Position numbers and translations under genes: made by a program. A stretch of DNA of 64,000 nt from JAJDTT01 sp965116695 (lineage in GTDB: Bacteria; Acidobacteriota; UBA6911; RPQK01; JAJDTT01): positions 2,790,001-2,854,000 of the forward strand of contig OZ220706.1 in NCBI GenBank assembly GCA_965116695.1, read 5' to 3'. This document shows positions 1-7,963 of this stretch, one piece after another. The notes beneath the pieces were generated by a model that was not told where the DNA came from, ran no database searches, and was given only the letters and a program-made list of their open reading frames with translations. Numbering within the stretch: the first letter of the stretch is position 1; every line of letters starts with the position of its first letter.

Positions 1-1227
1 CGGGTTCGAGTCGCCGTCGTGGGTCTGCGCGGGATGGGATGGGGCCACGTCAAGGGCTACGCGGCACTGGAAAACGTCGAGGTGGCGGCCCTTTGCGACG
101 TGGACGAGAACATCAGCGCCAGGCGGGTCAAGGAGATGGACGAAATGGGCCTGCCGCGGCCCGCGACCTACTACGACCTGCGCCACGTGCTGGACGATCC
201 CACCATCGACGCCATCAGCGTGGCGACGCCGAATCACTGGCACGCCCTGGCCGGTTTCTGGGCGGCTCAGGCGGGCAAGCACGCCACCCTTGAAAAACCG
301 GGCACCCACAACTATTTCGAGGGGCAGCAGCTCATCAAGGCGGCCAAGCGATACGGCCAACTGATTCAGCACCACGCGGAGCGCCGGACCTTCAAGGGCT
401 ACAAGGCGGCCATGAAGTTCCTGCACGAGGGCGGACTCGGCGAGGTCTACCTGGCCAAGGGGATGTGCTACAAGTGGCGCAACACCATCAAGCGCATGGG
501 ACCCGAGCCGGTTCCCGACGGCGTCCACTACGATCTCTGGCTGGGACCCGCACCCAAGCGCGAGTTCACGAGGAACCGCTTCCACTACAACTGGCACTGG
601 CACTGGGACTACGGCAACGGCGACATCGGCAACCAGGGCGCCCACCAGGTGGACATCGCCCGCTGGGGCCTGGGAGTCACCCTGCCCACCAAGATCTCTT
701 CCATGGGCGGTCACTTCATGTTCGACGACGATCAGGAGACCCCCAACACCCAGATGGCACTCTTCGAGTTCCCCAGCGATGAGGGGGGCGGCGACAAGAA
801 GAAGATCATGCAGTTCGAGGTCCGGCACTGGGCCACCAACCACGAAGGGGGACTGGGGAAAGGGGCCGGCAACAACATCGGCAACCTCTTCTACGGCTCT
901 GAGGGGTACATGGTGATCGACGGAGGCGGGAACTGGAGGACCTACATGGGCAAGGGACGGGAACCGGGTCCGTCAGGCGGCGGCGGCGGCGACATGTTCC
1001 GCAACTTCGTAGAGGCCATCCGAGCCAACGACGGCTCCATCATGGAGGGGGACATCGTCGAGGGCCATCACAGTTGTGCCCTGATTCACATGGCCAATAC
1101 TTCGTACCGCCTGGGCCGAAGCCTGGACTTCGACCCCGTCACGGAGCGCTATCTCGGCGACGACGAAGCCAACGCCATGCTGACCCGGAACTACCGGGCG
1201 CCCTATGTGATTCCGGAGAAGTTCTAG
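1..1227 (+). CDS. Gfo/Idh/MocA family NAD(P)-dependent oxidoreductase, 5' end outside the window
   Basis: The reading frame is open from base 1, so the start lies upstream; a GTG at 19 falls inside the Rossmann fold and is not the start. The visible protein opens with the dinucleotide-binding motif VVGLRGMGWGH. It then shows the family's conserved EKP motif (LEKPGTHN, near residue 97), whose Lys is catalytic in the family, and the segment GNQGAHQVDIARWG, which carries the likely catalytic His. Members oxidise or reduce sugars, inositols and amino sugars with NAD(P). The substrate cannot be told from sequence. Many relatives carry a Tat signal, as the next gene does, but that end is not visible here. 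It converges on the second oxidoreductase at 1379. Confidence 0.93.
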   Translation, partial: RVRVAVVGLRGMGWGHVKGYAALENVEVAALCDVDENISARRVKEMDEMGLPRPATYYDLRHVLDDPTIDAISVATPNHWHALAGFWAAQAGKHATLEKPGTHNYFEGQQLIKAAKRYGQLIQHHAERRTFKGYKAAMKFLHEGGLGEVYLAKGMCYKWRNTIKRMGPEPVPDGVHYDLWLGPAPKREFTRNRFHYNWHWHWDYGNGDIGNQGAHQVDIARWGLGVTLPTKISSMGGHFMFDDDQETPNTQMALFEFPSDEGGGDKKKIMQFEVRHWATNHEGGLGKGAGNNIGNLFYGSEGYMVIDGGGNWRTYMGKGREPGPSGGGGGDMFRNFVEAIRANDGSIMEGDIVEGHHSCALIHMANTSYRLGRSLDFDPVTERYLGDDEANAMLTRNYRAPYVIPEKF

Positions 1228-1270
1228 TTCCTTACGCTCAAAATCTTGTGCAATTGGGCGAAGAATCTTT

Positions 1271-1308
1271 GTAGGGGCGCCCCTTCTGCGTGGGCGCTCT
1301 CTTCGGTC
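1271..1308 (+). repeat. REP-B palindromic repeat, single copy
   Basis: This copy starts with GTAG, followed by the palindrome GGGGCGCCCC and then a short arm that re-pairs (GCGTGGGCGC, then CTCT). The same pattern, GTAGGGGCRCCCCTTGTGGGYG, occurs near 32.9 kb, 35.7 kb and 55.2 kb. A GTAG tetranucleotide 5' of a hairpin is the hallmark of bacterial REP elements mobilised by RAYT transposases. Confidence 0.75.
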
Positions 1309-1319
1309 CAAACCGAAAC

Positions 1320-1353
1320 GACACGTGTCCAACTGAAAGTCCAAGAGTTGGAC
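1320..1353. terminator. Possible bidirectional terminator hairpin between convergent genes
   Basis: GTCCAACT (1327-1334) pairs perfectly with AGTTGGAC (1346-1353) across an 11-nt loop. A perfect palindrome GACACGTGTC overlaps its left side at 1320. The hairpin sits between the stop of the upstream gene at 1227 and the stop of the reverse-strand gene at 1379. No U-tract follows, so its role as a terminator is inferred from position. Confidence 0.4.
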
Positions 1354-1378
1354 TGCCAAGTGTCTCCGGCAGGCCTAA

Positions 1379-2539
1379 TCACACTTCTCCCTCCAGCGGG
1401 TGCCTTCGATCCTTGAGCGGAAACGTCACCCGTCCGCCCGTCAATTGGGACTTGTAGACGGACGAGATCATCTCGGTGGTCCAACGGCCGTCGAACTCGT
1501 TGACGGCTGGTTCACGATTCTCCTCGATGGCCTGGAGCAGGTCGGCCACCATGAGGGTGCCCCGTTGGTTGGATCCGGCCTGCTCTTCCGCACTGAGTTC
1601 GATCGGTTCCCAGGCTCCGCTGTGCCAATCGGGGGAACGTAGTATCACCGCGCCCGAAACGGTGGGCAGGTAGATGACCCCCTTGCTGCCATAGAGGTAG
1701 ACGCCAAAGCGGCGTCCTGTCTTGACGTCGTTTGTCTTGGATCCGAAGTAGGCGTGGACGCCCTGACCCAGATAGAACATGGCGGCGACCTGGTCTCCCG
1801 CCAGTGCCCCCATGCTTCCCGGCCCCTGCTTCTCGCGTGCGTGGCTTCGTTTCATTTCGGACTCGTGGTCCGTCACGTGGGCGAACACCCATTTCGGGTT
1901 GCCGGCGAACATCCTCAACAGGTGCATCAGGTGGCATCCCAGCACGATCAGATCCTCGCCGCCGGCGCGCCGGTCCTCCTTGCCGCGGGCGCGGATCTCT
2001 TGCAGCACGCCGATCTCGCCTTGCCGGACCATCTGCAGGACACGCCGCGTCATGGGCAGTGTCGCGGTCACGAAGCCGACTTGGACCTTTACGCCGCTGT
2101 TGCGGATGGCTTTCACCATGGCGTCCGCTTCCACCAGGTCGCGGGCGAACGGTTTCTCCATCAGGATGTGCGCGCCTGACTCGGCGGCGGCCGTGACCAT
2201 CTCGAGGCGGTGGTCCAGGGCGTGGGGGCAGATTGCCACCAGATCGGGACTCTCCTTGCGGAGCATATCGCGGTAGTCGCGGTAGCCTTGCTTCGCGCCG
2301 GTGTGGGCCATGACCTCTCTTCGGCCGGTGTCGTCCGGGTCGGCGACCGCCACGACGTCGATAGCGTCGAAGGGATTGAAAGCCTCGTCCCAACCGTGAC
2401 CGTAGCCGCCCACGCCGGTGTGGCCGATGACGGCGGCGCGGTATTTCTTGGTGGCCGAATAGAGTCTTGAGGTGTTGCCGGTGAGGTGGGTTGCCGCCCA
2501 GGCTCCGGCGGTGGAGGTGATGAAATGGCGTCTGTTCAT
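1379..2539 (-). CDS. Tat-exported Gfo/Idh/MocA family oxidoreductase
   Basis: The 386-residue protein begins MNRRHFITSTAGAWAA, a twin-arginine signal, so the enzyme is probably folded with its cofactor and exported to the periplasm. A Rossmann motif with a glycine-rich loop follows (AVIGHTGVGGYGHG, about residues 36-49). The EKP signature (LMEKPFARD) comes near residue 130. The C-terminal half has the alpha/beta dimerisation fold typical of the family. The substrate is unknown. The sulfatase upstream and the oxidoreductase downstream suggest handling of sugars released outside the cell. The start is fixed by the Tat motif at the extreme N-terminus. Confidence 0.92.
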   Translation of the reverse strand: MNRRHFITSTAGAWAATHLTGNTSRLYSATKKYRAAVIGHTGVGGYGHGWDEAFNPFDAIDVVAVADPDDTGRREVMAHTGAKQGYRDYRDMLRKESPDLVAICPHALDHRLEMVTAAAESGAHILMEKPFARDLVEADAMVKAIRNSGVKVQVGFVTATLPMTRRVLQMVRQGEIGVLQEIRARGKEDRRAGGEDLIVLGCHLMHLLRMFAGNPKWVFAHVTDHESEMKRSHAREKQGPGSMGALAGDQVAAMFYLGQGVHAYFGSKTNDVKTGRRFGVYLYGSKGVIYLPTVSGAVILRSPDWHSGAWEPIELSAEEQAGSNQRGTLMVADLLQAIEENREPAVNEFDGRWTTEMISSVYKSQLTGGRVTFPLKDRRHPLEGEV

Positions 2540-2569
2540 TTGTTTCCTCGGTAATCCTGGTGAATCGAA

Positions 2570-2683
2570 GGGGGACTCCGTCCCCCTAGATCCCCCTGTC
2601 GGCGACCGGCGGTAGGAAAGCCGCCGCTCCTGCGGGGGTTAACAACCCCCTCCAAGGGGACAGGGATGTCCCCGCTCCTACCG
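2570..2683. repeat. REP-A palindrome cluster between two reverse-strand genes
   Basis: Four hairpins lie side by side: GGGGGAC/GTCCCCC (2570-2586), a GGCGG/CCGCC pair around 2609, GGGGGTT/AACCCCC (2634-2650) and GGGGACA/TGTCCCC (2656-2673). The last is followed by GCTCCTAC, which reads GTAGGAGC on the reverse strand. The TAG of that motif is the stop codon of the sulfatase gene. The same two hairpins recur at 21.5, 22.4 and 48.0 kb, and the GGGGACA hairpin also at 26.2 and 30.3 kb. Confidence 0.8.
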
Positions 2684-4006
2684 GTCCACGTCCTGCTCCC
2701 AGTTGGCGTACAGGCGCTTGATTTCTTCCACGACTTCCGGCTTCTCGTAGGTCAGCGTCTGACGCTCACTCGGATCGGTCCTCAGATCGAACAACATGTC
2801 CACCTGCTCGACGCCGTCCAGGACGTACTTCCAGTGCCCCTTGCGGACCGCCTTCTGTACGTAGCACTGCCAGTAGGGCCGCTGTGGATTGCAGTCGCCC
2901 ACGAACCGGATGCGCCAGAAGAAGGTGCGCTCCTGTGGAGGTTTCTCTCCGCTCAAAATAGGGAGGATGTCGATACCGTCCAGGGTGCGTCCCTCCGGCG
3001 GCGCACTCCCCGTGGCCGCCAGGATGGTGGCCGAATAATCCATGGTGATGACCGCCTGATCCGAGGTCTTGCCGGCCGGGAGGCGCTTCGGCCAACGGAC
3101 CAGGCCGGGAACTCGAATCCCGCCCTCCCACAATGTGGCCTTGTGGTTGAAAAAAGGTGTGGTGCGCGAGAGGCGCTCGCCTCCGTTGTCGCTGGTGAAG
3201 ATGACCAGGGTGTCGGCGGCCAGGCCCTTCCGATCGAGCACTTCCAGAATTTCGCCGACCCCGTCGTCGATTCGCTCGACCATGCCGTTGTAGTCCTCGC
3301 GGGTCCCCTCCAGGCGGTTTTCCGCCGTCGCAACCCAGCGCCGGGTCGGTGGCTGGAACGGCCAGTGAGGTGCGTTGTAGGAGACGAAGAGGAAAAACGG
3401 CTTGCCCGCGTGGCGTTCGATGAAGTCGACGGACCGCTCGGTGATGAGATCGGTCATGTACCCGTCTTTCTTCACCGGTGTGGTGTTTTCGTAGAGATCG
3501 GGAAAACCTCTCTCCGGGATCACTTCGCGATGGGTGTAGAAATCGATGTTTGCACCCAGGAAACCAAAGAATTCATCGAATCCGTGGGCATTTGGTCCCG
3601 TCTCGGGGGTGATTCCCACGTGCCACTTCCCCATGAGTCCCGTCGCATAGCCGTTGTTCTTCACCATCCTGGCCACGGATGTCTCCGACGTGGGCAGTCC
3701 CGGAGATCCCGCGCCCGCAAACGCCCATTCGATCCCACTACGCTGCTGGTAGCGTCCGGTCAGGAACGCGATGCGCGTGGGCGTGCACACGGGGGCCGCC
3801 GCGTAATTGTCCGTGAGTTTGACTCCCTCCCGAGCCATGCGGTCCAGGTGAGGAGTCTGGAGGTCTGTGGCGCCGTAGGGACCCACGTCGCCATATCCCA
3901 TGTCGTCGACCAGAATGAAGATGACGTTCGGTTTGTCACCCGCTTCGGCCTCCGGCTGTAGGGAGACGGCGAGCAAGAGACCGAATATCGTCGAGAACCA
4001 CTTCAT
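2678..4006 (-). CDS. Secreted type I sulfatase (formylglycine-dependent, arylsulfatase-like)
   Basis: This is a type I sulfatase of 442 residues, which hydrolyses sulfate esters, probably on sulfated glycans. It has a signal peptide (about residues 1-22). The metal-binding pair Asp34-Asp35 lies in ILVDDMGYGD. The FGly signature CTPTR has Cys74 as the residue converted to formylglycine. A second metal site shows as TSDNGG, and NAPHWPF carries an active-site His. The Cys-type signature needs a formylglycine-generating enzyme or anSME encoded elsewhere. I chose the ATG at 4006 because a GGAGG lies 9 bases upstream and the signal peptide follows; the frame extends to 4093 without support. The stop codon TAG is supplied by a REP element. 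Confidence 0.95.
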   Translation of the reverse strand: MKWFSTIFGLLLAVSLQPEAEAGDKPNVIFILVDDMGYGDVGPYGATDLQTPHLDRMAREGVKLTDNYAAAPVCTPTRIAFLTGRYQQRSGIEWAFAGAGSPGLPTSETSVARMVKNNGYATGLMGKWHVGITPETGPNAHGFDEFFGFLGANIDFYTHREVIPERGFPDLYENTTPVKKDGYMTDLITERSVDFIERHAGKPFFLFVSYNAPHWPFQPPTRRWVATAENRLEGTREDYNGMVERIDDGVGEILEVLDRKGLAADTLVIFTSDNGGERLSRTTPFFNHKATLWEGGIRVPGLVRWPKRLPAGKTSDQAVITMDYSATILAATGSAPPEGRTLDGIDILPILSGEKPPQERTFFWRIRFVGDCNPQRPYWQCYVQKAVRKGHWKYVLDGVEQVDMLFDLRTDPSERQTLTYEKPEVVEEIKRLYANWEQDVDR

Positions 4007-4146
4007 TTGCGTTTTCCTCCTCCCGGACGGCAACGGACCGACGCCTACATCCTTGCCGGGATCGAGTATACGTCCTCGATACAGCAAGGGCACGGGTGCA
4101 ACTATCGGCAGCCCGCGCTTTCCAATAGAATGAGCGGCATCTGGTC

Positions 4147-5187
4147 ATGGCCCTCAAAGCAGGAATCATCGGTACCGGGACCATCGCACTGGACCATGCG
4201 GTCACCTGCCTCAGCAATCCCAAGGTCGAGTTGACCGCCGTCTGTGACCTTTCCGAAGAGGCCTTGAACGCCTTCGGCGACCGATTCCGGGTCCCCAACC
4301 GCTATACGGACCTGGACCAAATGCTGTCGGAAGAACGGCTCGATATCGCCATCGTCGCTACCTGGGGACCCGCCCATGCTCCGGTCAGCATCGCCGCGGC
4401 GAACTCGGGAAACGTCCGGGCCATCCTGTGCGAGAAACCCATCGCCGGGGACGCCGCCGAATGCGAAGCCATGGTCGACGCCGCCCGCGAAAACGGCGTC
4501 GTGCTGGTGGAGGCATTCAAGTGGCGGCACGACCCGCAACATATCCGGATCAAGGAGATCATCGACTCGGGCCGAATCGGCCGGGTCGTTTCCGTCCAGG
4601 CCACTTTCTCCTCGCCGTTGGTTCGATTCGCCGAGCCGGACAACTGGCGCTACGACCGGCGGCGGGGCGGCGGGTCCGTCTACGACACGGCATGCTACCT
4701 GATTCACTTCTCGCGGTTCGTCATCGGCGAGGAGCCCCACCGGGCCTATGCCGTGGGACGGTTCATCGAGTCGGCCGATGCGGACATGACTGCCGTCATC
4801 CAGCTCGAGTTTCCGGGAGGCGCCACCGCCCAACTGACCACCAGCTACCAGTACGGCTATTGCCAAGCGACGCAGGTGCTGGGCCTCACCGGGTGGATCC
4901 GCGCCGACCTGCCCTTCGACCAACGGAGCGTCAGGGAACAGGAGTTCGTCGAGAAGGAAGACCTGCCCGCCACCGTCGAAGTCTTCCATGACAACTTCGA
5001 CCATGAAGTCCACCGCTTCGCCCCCGTGGACCAGTTTGCCCTGCAGCTCGACCACCTGGTGGAATGCCTGGAGACGAACACGCCGCACCGGGTTTCTCCG
5101 GAGTTCAGCCTCGGCAACATGCGGGTCATCGACGCCGTCCATGAGTCCATGCGGACGAGGAAACCCGTCGACCTGAGAACCAACTAG
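4147..5187 (+). CDS. Gfo/Idh/MocA family oxidoreductase, first gene of a five-gene operon
   Basis: This is a 346-residue cytoplasmic enzyme with no signal peptide. The N-terminal Rossmann fold shows GIIGTGTIA. The EKP signature (LCEKPIAGD) lies near residue 98 and GSVYDTACYLIHFSR carries the probable catalytic His region. It reads divergently from the sulfatase, with 140 bases between them. Only 15 bases separate it from the isomerase gene that follows, and spacing stays short through 9676. An oxidoreductase, a TIM-barrel isomerase/epimerase, a class II aldolase and a dioxygenase in one operon suggests a catabolic route for a sugar or sugar acid. The substrate cannot be read from the sequence. 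Confidence 0.93.
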   Translation: MALKAGIIGTGTIALDHAVTCLSNPKVELTAVCDLSEEALNAFGDRFRVPNRYTDLDQMLSEERLDIAIVATWGPAHAPVSIAAANSGNVRAILCEKPIAGDAAECEAMVDAARENGVVLVEAFKWRHDPQHIRIKEIIDSGRIGRVVSVQATFSSPLVRFAEPDNWRYDRRRGGGSVYDTACYLIHFSRFVIGEEPHRAYAVGRFIESADADMTAVIQLEFPGGATAQLTTSYQYGYCQATQVLGLTGWIRADLPFDQRSVREQEFVEKEDLPATVEVFHDNFDHEVHRFAPVDQFALQLDHLVECLETNTPHRVSPEFSLGNMRVIDAVHESMRTRKPVDLRTN

Positions 5188-5202
5188 AGGAGGGATGTGC
5201 CA

Positions 5203-6177
5203 ATGGCGTTCAAATACTCCGTCATCTCCGAGACTATCGGGAGAATCGGACACTACATCCTGGAGACGCCGCAGCCGATCCTGGAAGCCATCAAGCGGGC
5301 CGGGTTCGACGCCGTCGACCTGCCGGGAAATCCGCCGAAGCTCGATGTGGACAAGTTCCGGAGGTTGCTGGACTCCACGGGACTCGAAGTCAACGAGATT
5401 CTGGGTGCCTGGGCCTATCATCACGCCGGAGAGAGCAGGGACCTGGCCGGCGACGACGTACAAGCCCGGCAGAGAGGCATCGACTACGGCAAGGCCTGCG
5501 TCGACTTGGCGGCGGCCCTGGGGGCAAAGTACTACCAGATCTGCGCTTCCCAGACTCCCGTCCCCCAGATCCCCTTCCCCAAGCTGCCCATGCACGTTCT
5601 GAGAAGCAACTTTCTCGAGGGCGCCAGAGAGATCTGCGAGTACGCGGGAGAGCGGGACATCACGGTCCTGTTCGAGCCGCTGAACCGCTATGAAGCCTAT
5701 TCCGGCATCTTGACCTCCGTCTTCGACGCCATCAGCCTGATCGACGACCTGGGCCTGCCCAATATCGGCGTCCAACCGGACATCTACCACATGAATATCT
5801 CCGAGGCCTCGACCACCAGCGCCCTCCTGGCGGCGGGCGACCGCATCAAGGTCATGCACGTGAACGAGACCAATCACTGCTTCCTGGGCGAGGGCCACGC
5901 CGACTATCCGGCCATCTTGAGCACCTTGAAGGAGATCGGTTTCGACGGATACCTTTCCATCTACATGGGCCTGGTTCCCCCGGAGATCTCCTATCGGGCC
6001 GGCGTCAGCGAAGAGGCGGCGAGGCCCGGCCTCCAGGAGGCCCTGGACAGACAGATCAATTTTCTGAAGGCGGTTGAAACTTCAGTCGAGTACCAGCGGC
6101 GGCTTTATGGTTCGGGCGCTGGTTACGTCACCCGGGAGGGATCGGCTGAGGCGGGCGAAAGCGGGACGAAATACTGA
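5203..6177 (+). CDS. Sugar phosphate isomerase/epimerase family TIM-barrel protein
   Basis: The 324-residue protein belongs to the xylose-isomerase-like (AP_endonuc_2) TIM-barrel superfamily, which includes hydroxypyruvate isomerase and ketose 3-epimerases. Three of the usual four metal ligands are recognisable: Glu in LFEPLNRYE, Asp/His in VQPDIYHMN, and His in MHVNETNH. The fourth, usually a Glu on the last strand (G-Y-L-S-x-E), is replaced by Tyr in GYLSIYMGL. Activity or metal binding may therefore differ from characterised members. The start at 5203 follows an AGAGGAGGG ribosome site; an upstream GTG at 5197 lies too close to that site. It is the second gene of the operon that begins at 4147. 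Confidence 0.85.
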   Translation: MAFKYSVISETIGRIGHYILETPQPILEAIKRAGFDAVDLPGNPPKLDVDKFRRLLDSTGLEVNEILGAWAYHHAGESRDLAGDDVQARQRGIDYGKACVDLAAALGAKYYQICASQTPVPQIPFPKLPMHVLRSNFLEGAREICEYAGERDITVLFEPLNRYEAYSGILTSVFDAISLIDDLGLPNIGVQPDIYHMNISEASTTSALLAAGDRIKVMHVNETNHCFLGEGHADYPAILSTLKEIGFDGYLSIYMGLVPPEISYRAGVSEEAARPGLQEALDRQINFLKAVETSVEYQRRLYGSGAGYVTREGSAEAGESGTKY

Positions 6178-6208
6178 CACCTTGACACATCGAGACTTTT
6201 TCTGAGCT

Positions 6209-6985
6209 ATGCAGACCAACCGCGCAAAACAGAAACTGAATTCCGGGGAAGCCGCTCTCGGCACCTTCATGGGGCTGGGCAGTCCCAGCGTCGCCGAGCT
6301 GTTGTCGCAGGTGGGACTCGACTTCCTGGTCATCGAAACCGAGCACAACGGCCTGGACTCGGCCGAGATCGAGCATATGCTCATGGCCATCAAGGGGACC
6401 GACACCGTACCCATCGTCCGCGTCCCGTCCCACGAACAGGTCTTCATCCAGCGGGCCCTGGACATGGGCGCCATGGGCATCATCGCCCCCATGTTGAGGA
6501 CCGCGGCGGAGGCGGAGGCCCTGGTGGCCGCCACCCGCTACCCGCCCCACGGGATCCGGGGTTGGGGTCCCATGCGCGCCAGCCAGTACACCATCGACAA
6601 CGACGACTACATCAAGCGGGCCAACGACAACATCATTGTCGCCGCGCTGCTGGAGACCGCGGAAGCAGTCGAGAACCTGGAGGAGATCACGTCGGTTCCG
6701 GGCCTCGATGCCCTCTATCTGGGGATGTGGGATCTCTGTTTCAACATGGGCTTCAATCCCATGGAGATGCCCTTCCCGGAGACTGACGCGGTGATCGAAT
6801 ACGCAGCGGAGGTCGGGAAGAGGAACGGAGTCGCCATCGGGATCGGTTCCACGACACCTGAGGAATTGAAACAGCGCATGGACCAGGGGCTGACCTTCCT
6901 GGGCTTCGGTCCCGACTACAGCCTGGTCCTGAACGCGGTCCGGGCCGGGGTTGATGCCTTCCACGGATCCGAGCGAGGGAGTTGA
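6209..6985 (+). CDS. HpcH/HpaI family class II aldolase
   Basis: The 258-residue length matches the HpaI / 2-keto-3-deoxy-L-rhamnonate aldolase (RhmA/YfaU) family, which cleaves 2-keto-3-deoxy acids to pyruvate and an aldehyde. Conserved features are visible: the His of ETEHNGLD (usually GEHA), the Arg of PIVRVPS that binds pyruvate, RYPPHGIRGWG, the metal-ligand Glu in LLETAEAV, and the metal-ligand Asp in LGMWDLCFNMG (usually GPxDLSxSLG). The variant residues around the last motif suggest an altered substrate. The start ATG at 6209 lies 31 bases after the isomerase stop. An L-rhamnose mutarotase gene 29 kb away makes a deoxy-sugar acid substrate conceivable, but this is only context. Confidence 0.9.
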   Translation: MQTNRAKQKLNSGEAALGTFMGLGSPSVAELLSQVGLDFLVIETEHNGLDSAEIEHMLMAIKGTDTVPIVRVPSHEQVFIQRALDMGAMGIIAPMLRTAAEAEALVAATRYPPHGIRGWGPMRASQYTIDNDDYIKRANDNIIVAALLETAEAVENLEEITSVPGLDALYLGMWDLCFNMGFNPMEMPFPETDAVIEYAAEVGKRNGVAIGIGSTTPEELKQRMDQGLTFLGFGPDYSLVLNAVRAGVDAFHGSERGS

Positions 6986-6992
6986 ATTTGCC

Positions 6993-7955
6993 ATGATCGA
7001 ATATAGGCCGCTGACGGATTCCACCGCGCATCTGGGCGATGCCGAGCGTCTTTCGGAGAACTTCACCCAAGACGGCTATCTCCTCCTGCGGAATCTGGTC
7101 GATCCCGGTCGGGTGTTGAAGGTCAAGAAGGAGGTCATGGGGGTCCTGCACGAGACTCACATCATTGAAGAACAAGACACGGAAGACCCCATGTGGAGCG
7201 GCGGGCCCCACCCATCCGAAGCGGAACACATGAGGTACTACGACAAGATCGTGCGGCTCGATTCCTTCGACCGCCTTGCGGAGTCGCCGGAGATCGTCGC
7301 GGTCATGGAGAGCTTGATCGGCGAAGCCGTCACGGTCTGGAAACAGCGGCTCATCCGGGTCATGTTTCCCGACCCCGATGCGCCGGACGACGCCGGCGTG
7401 GGCACCCACCAGGACGGCGCCAAAAACCTCGGCTACCAGGCGGACCGATTCTACACCTGCTGGTTGCCCCTCATGGACATCGATCCCAACATCGGGGGGC
7501 TGGCCATCGCTCTCGGTTCCCACAAGATGGGATTTCTGGAGCACGCGGGCTCCACTCCCAGCGATGCCAAGAAAGCCAGATCCAAGGGATTCGGACTGGA
7601 TTCGTCGGACTTCGCCTGGGGCACCACCGATTACCATCCCGGTGACGCCATCATCTTCGGCCAGGTCACGGCCCATCGCGGACTGGTGAACCGGTCCGAC
7701 CGGATTCGCCTTTCGTGCGATTTCCGCTATCAGTCCGTCAGCGACACGGTCAGTTGGATTGCCCATACACCGGGTCCCGACTGCCGGCGGGTCGCCCAGC
7801 AGATCGATGCCGTCATCGCCAGCCGGGCGCTCTACGTGACCACCCACGCGGACCAGGACACCCTGAAGGAAGTCCGCCGGCTCATGCTGGTGGAGAAGGC
7901 GACGACCCTGGAACGCGCCCAGGAGCTCGCCGCCGAGGTCGCACGACGGAACTAG
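6993..7955 (+). CDS. Phytanoyl-CoA dioxygenase (PhyH) family Fe(II)/2-oxoglutarate oxygenase
   Basis: The 320-residue enzyme has the PhyH double-stranded beta-helix fold. The iron-binding facial triad is visible as His139-x-Asp141 (GTHQDG) and His228 (VTAHRGLVNRS). The Arg in SDRIRLS downstream is the likely 2-oxoglutarate anchor. Family members hydroxylate small molecules, lipids or natural products; the substrate is unknown. The start is the ATG at 6993, 7 bases after the aldolase stop and preceded by GAGGGAG. A longer frame reaches back to 6951 inside the aldolase gene and is not needed. The tight spacing with the genes on both sides argues for co-transcription. Confidence 0.93.
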   Translation: MIEYRPLTDSTAHLGDAERLSENFTQDGYLLLRNLVDPGRVLKVKKEVMGVLHETHIIEEQDTEDPMWSGGPHPSEAEHMRYYDKIVRLDSFDRLAESPEIVAVMESLIGEAVTVWKQRLIRVMFPDPDAPDDAGVGTHQDGAKNLGYQADRFYTCWLPLMDIDPNIGGLAIALGSHKMGFLEHAGSTPSDAKKARSKGFGLDSSDFAWGTTDYHPGDAIIFGQVTAHRGLVNRSDRIRLSCDFRYQSVSDTVSWIAHTPGPDCRRVAQQIDAVIASRALYVTTHADQDTLKEVRRLMLVEKATTLERAQELAAEVARRN

Positions 7956-7963
7956 ACACTTCC

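Noticed and set aside
4102..5898. 598-codon reverse-strand open frame over the oxidoreductase and isomerase genes
   Set aside because: It is an antisense shadow in GC-rich DNA: no domain signatures, while both forward genes show clear family motifs.
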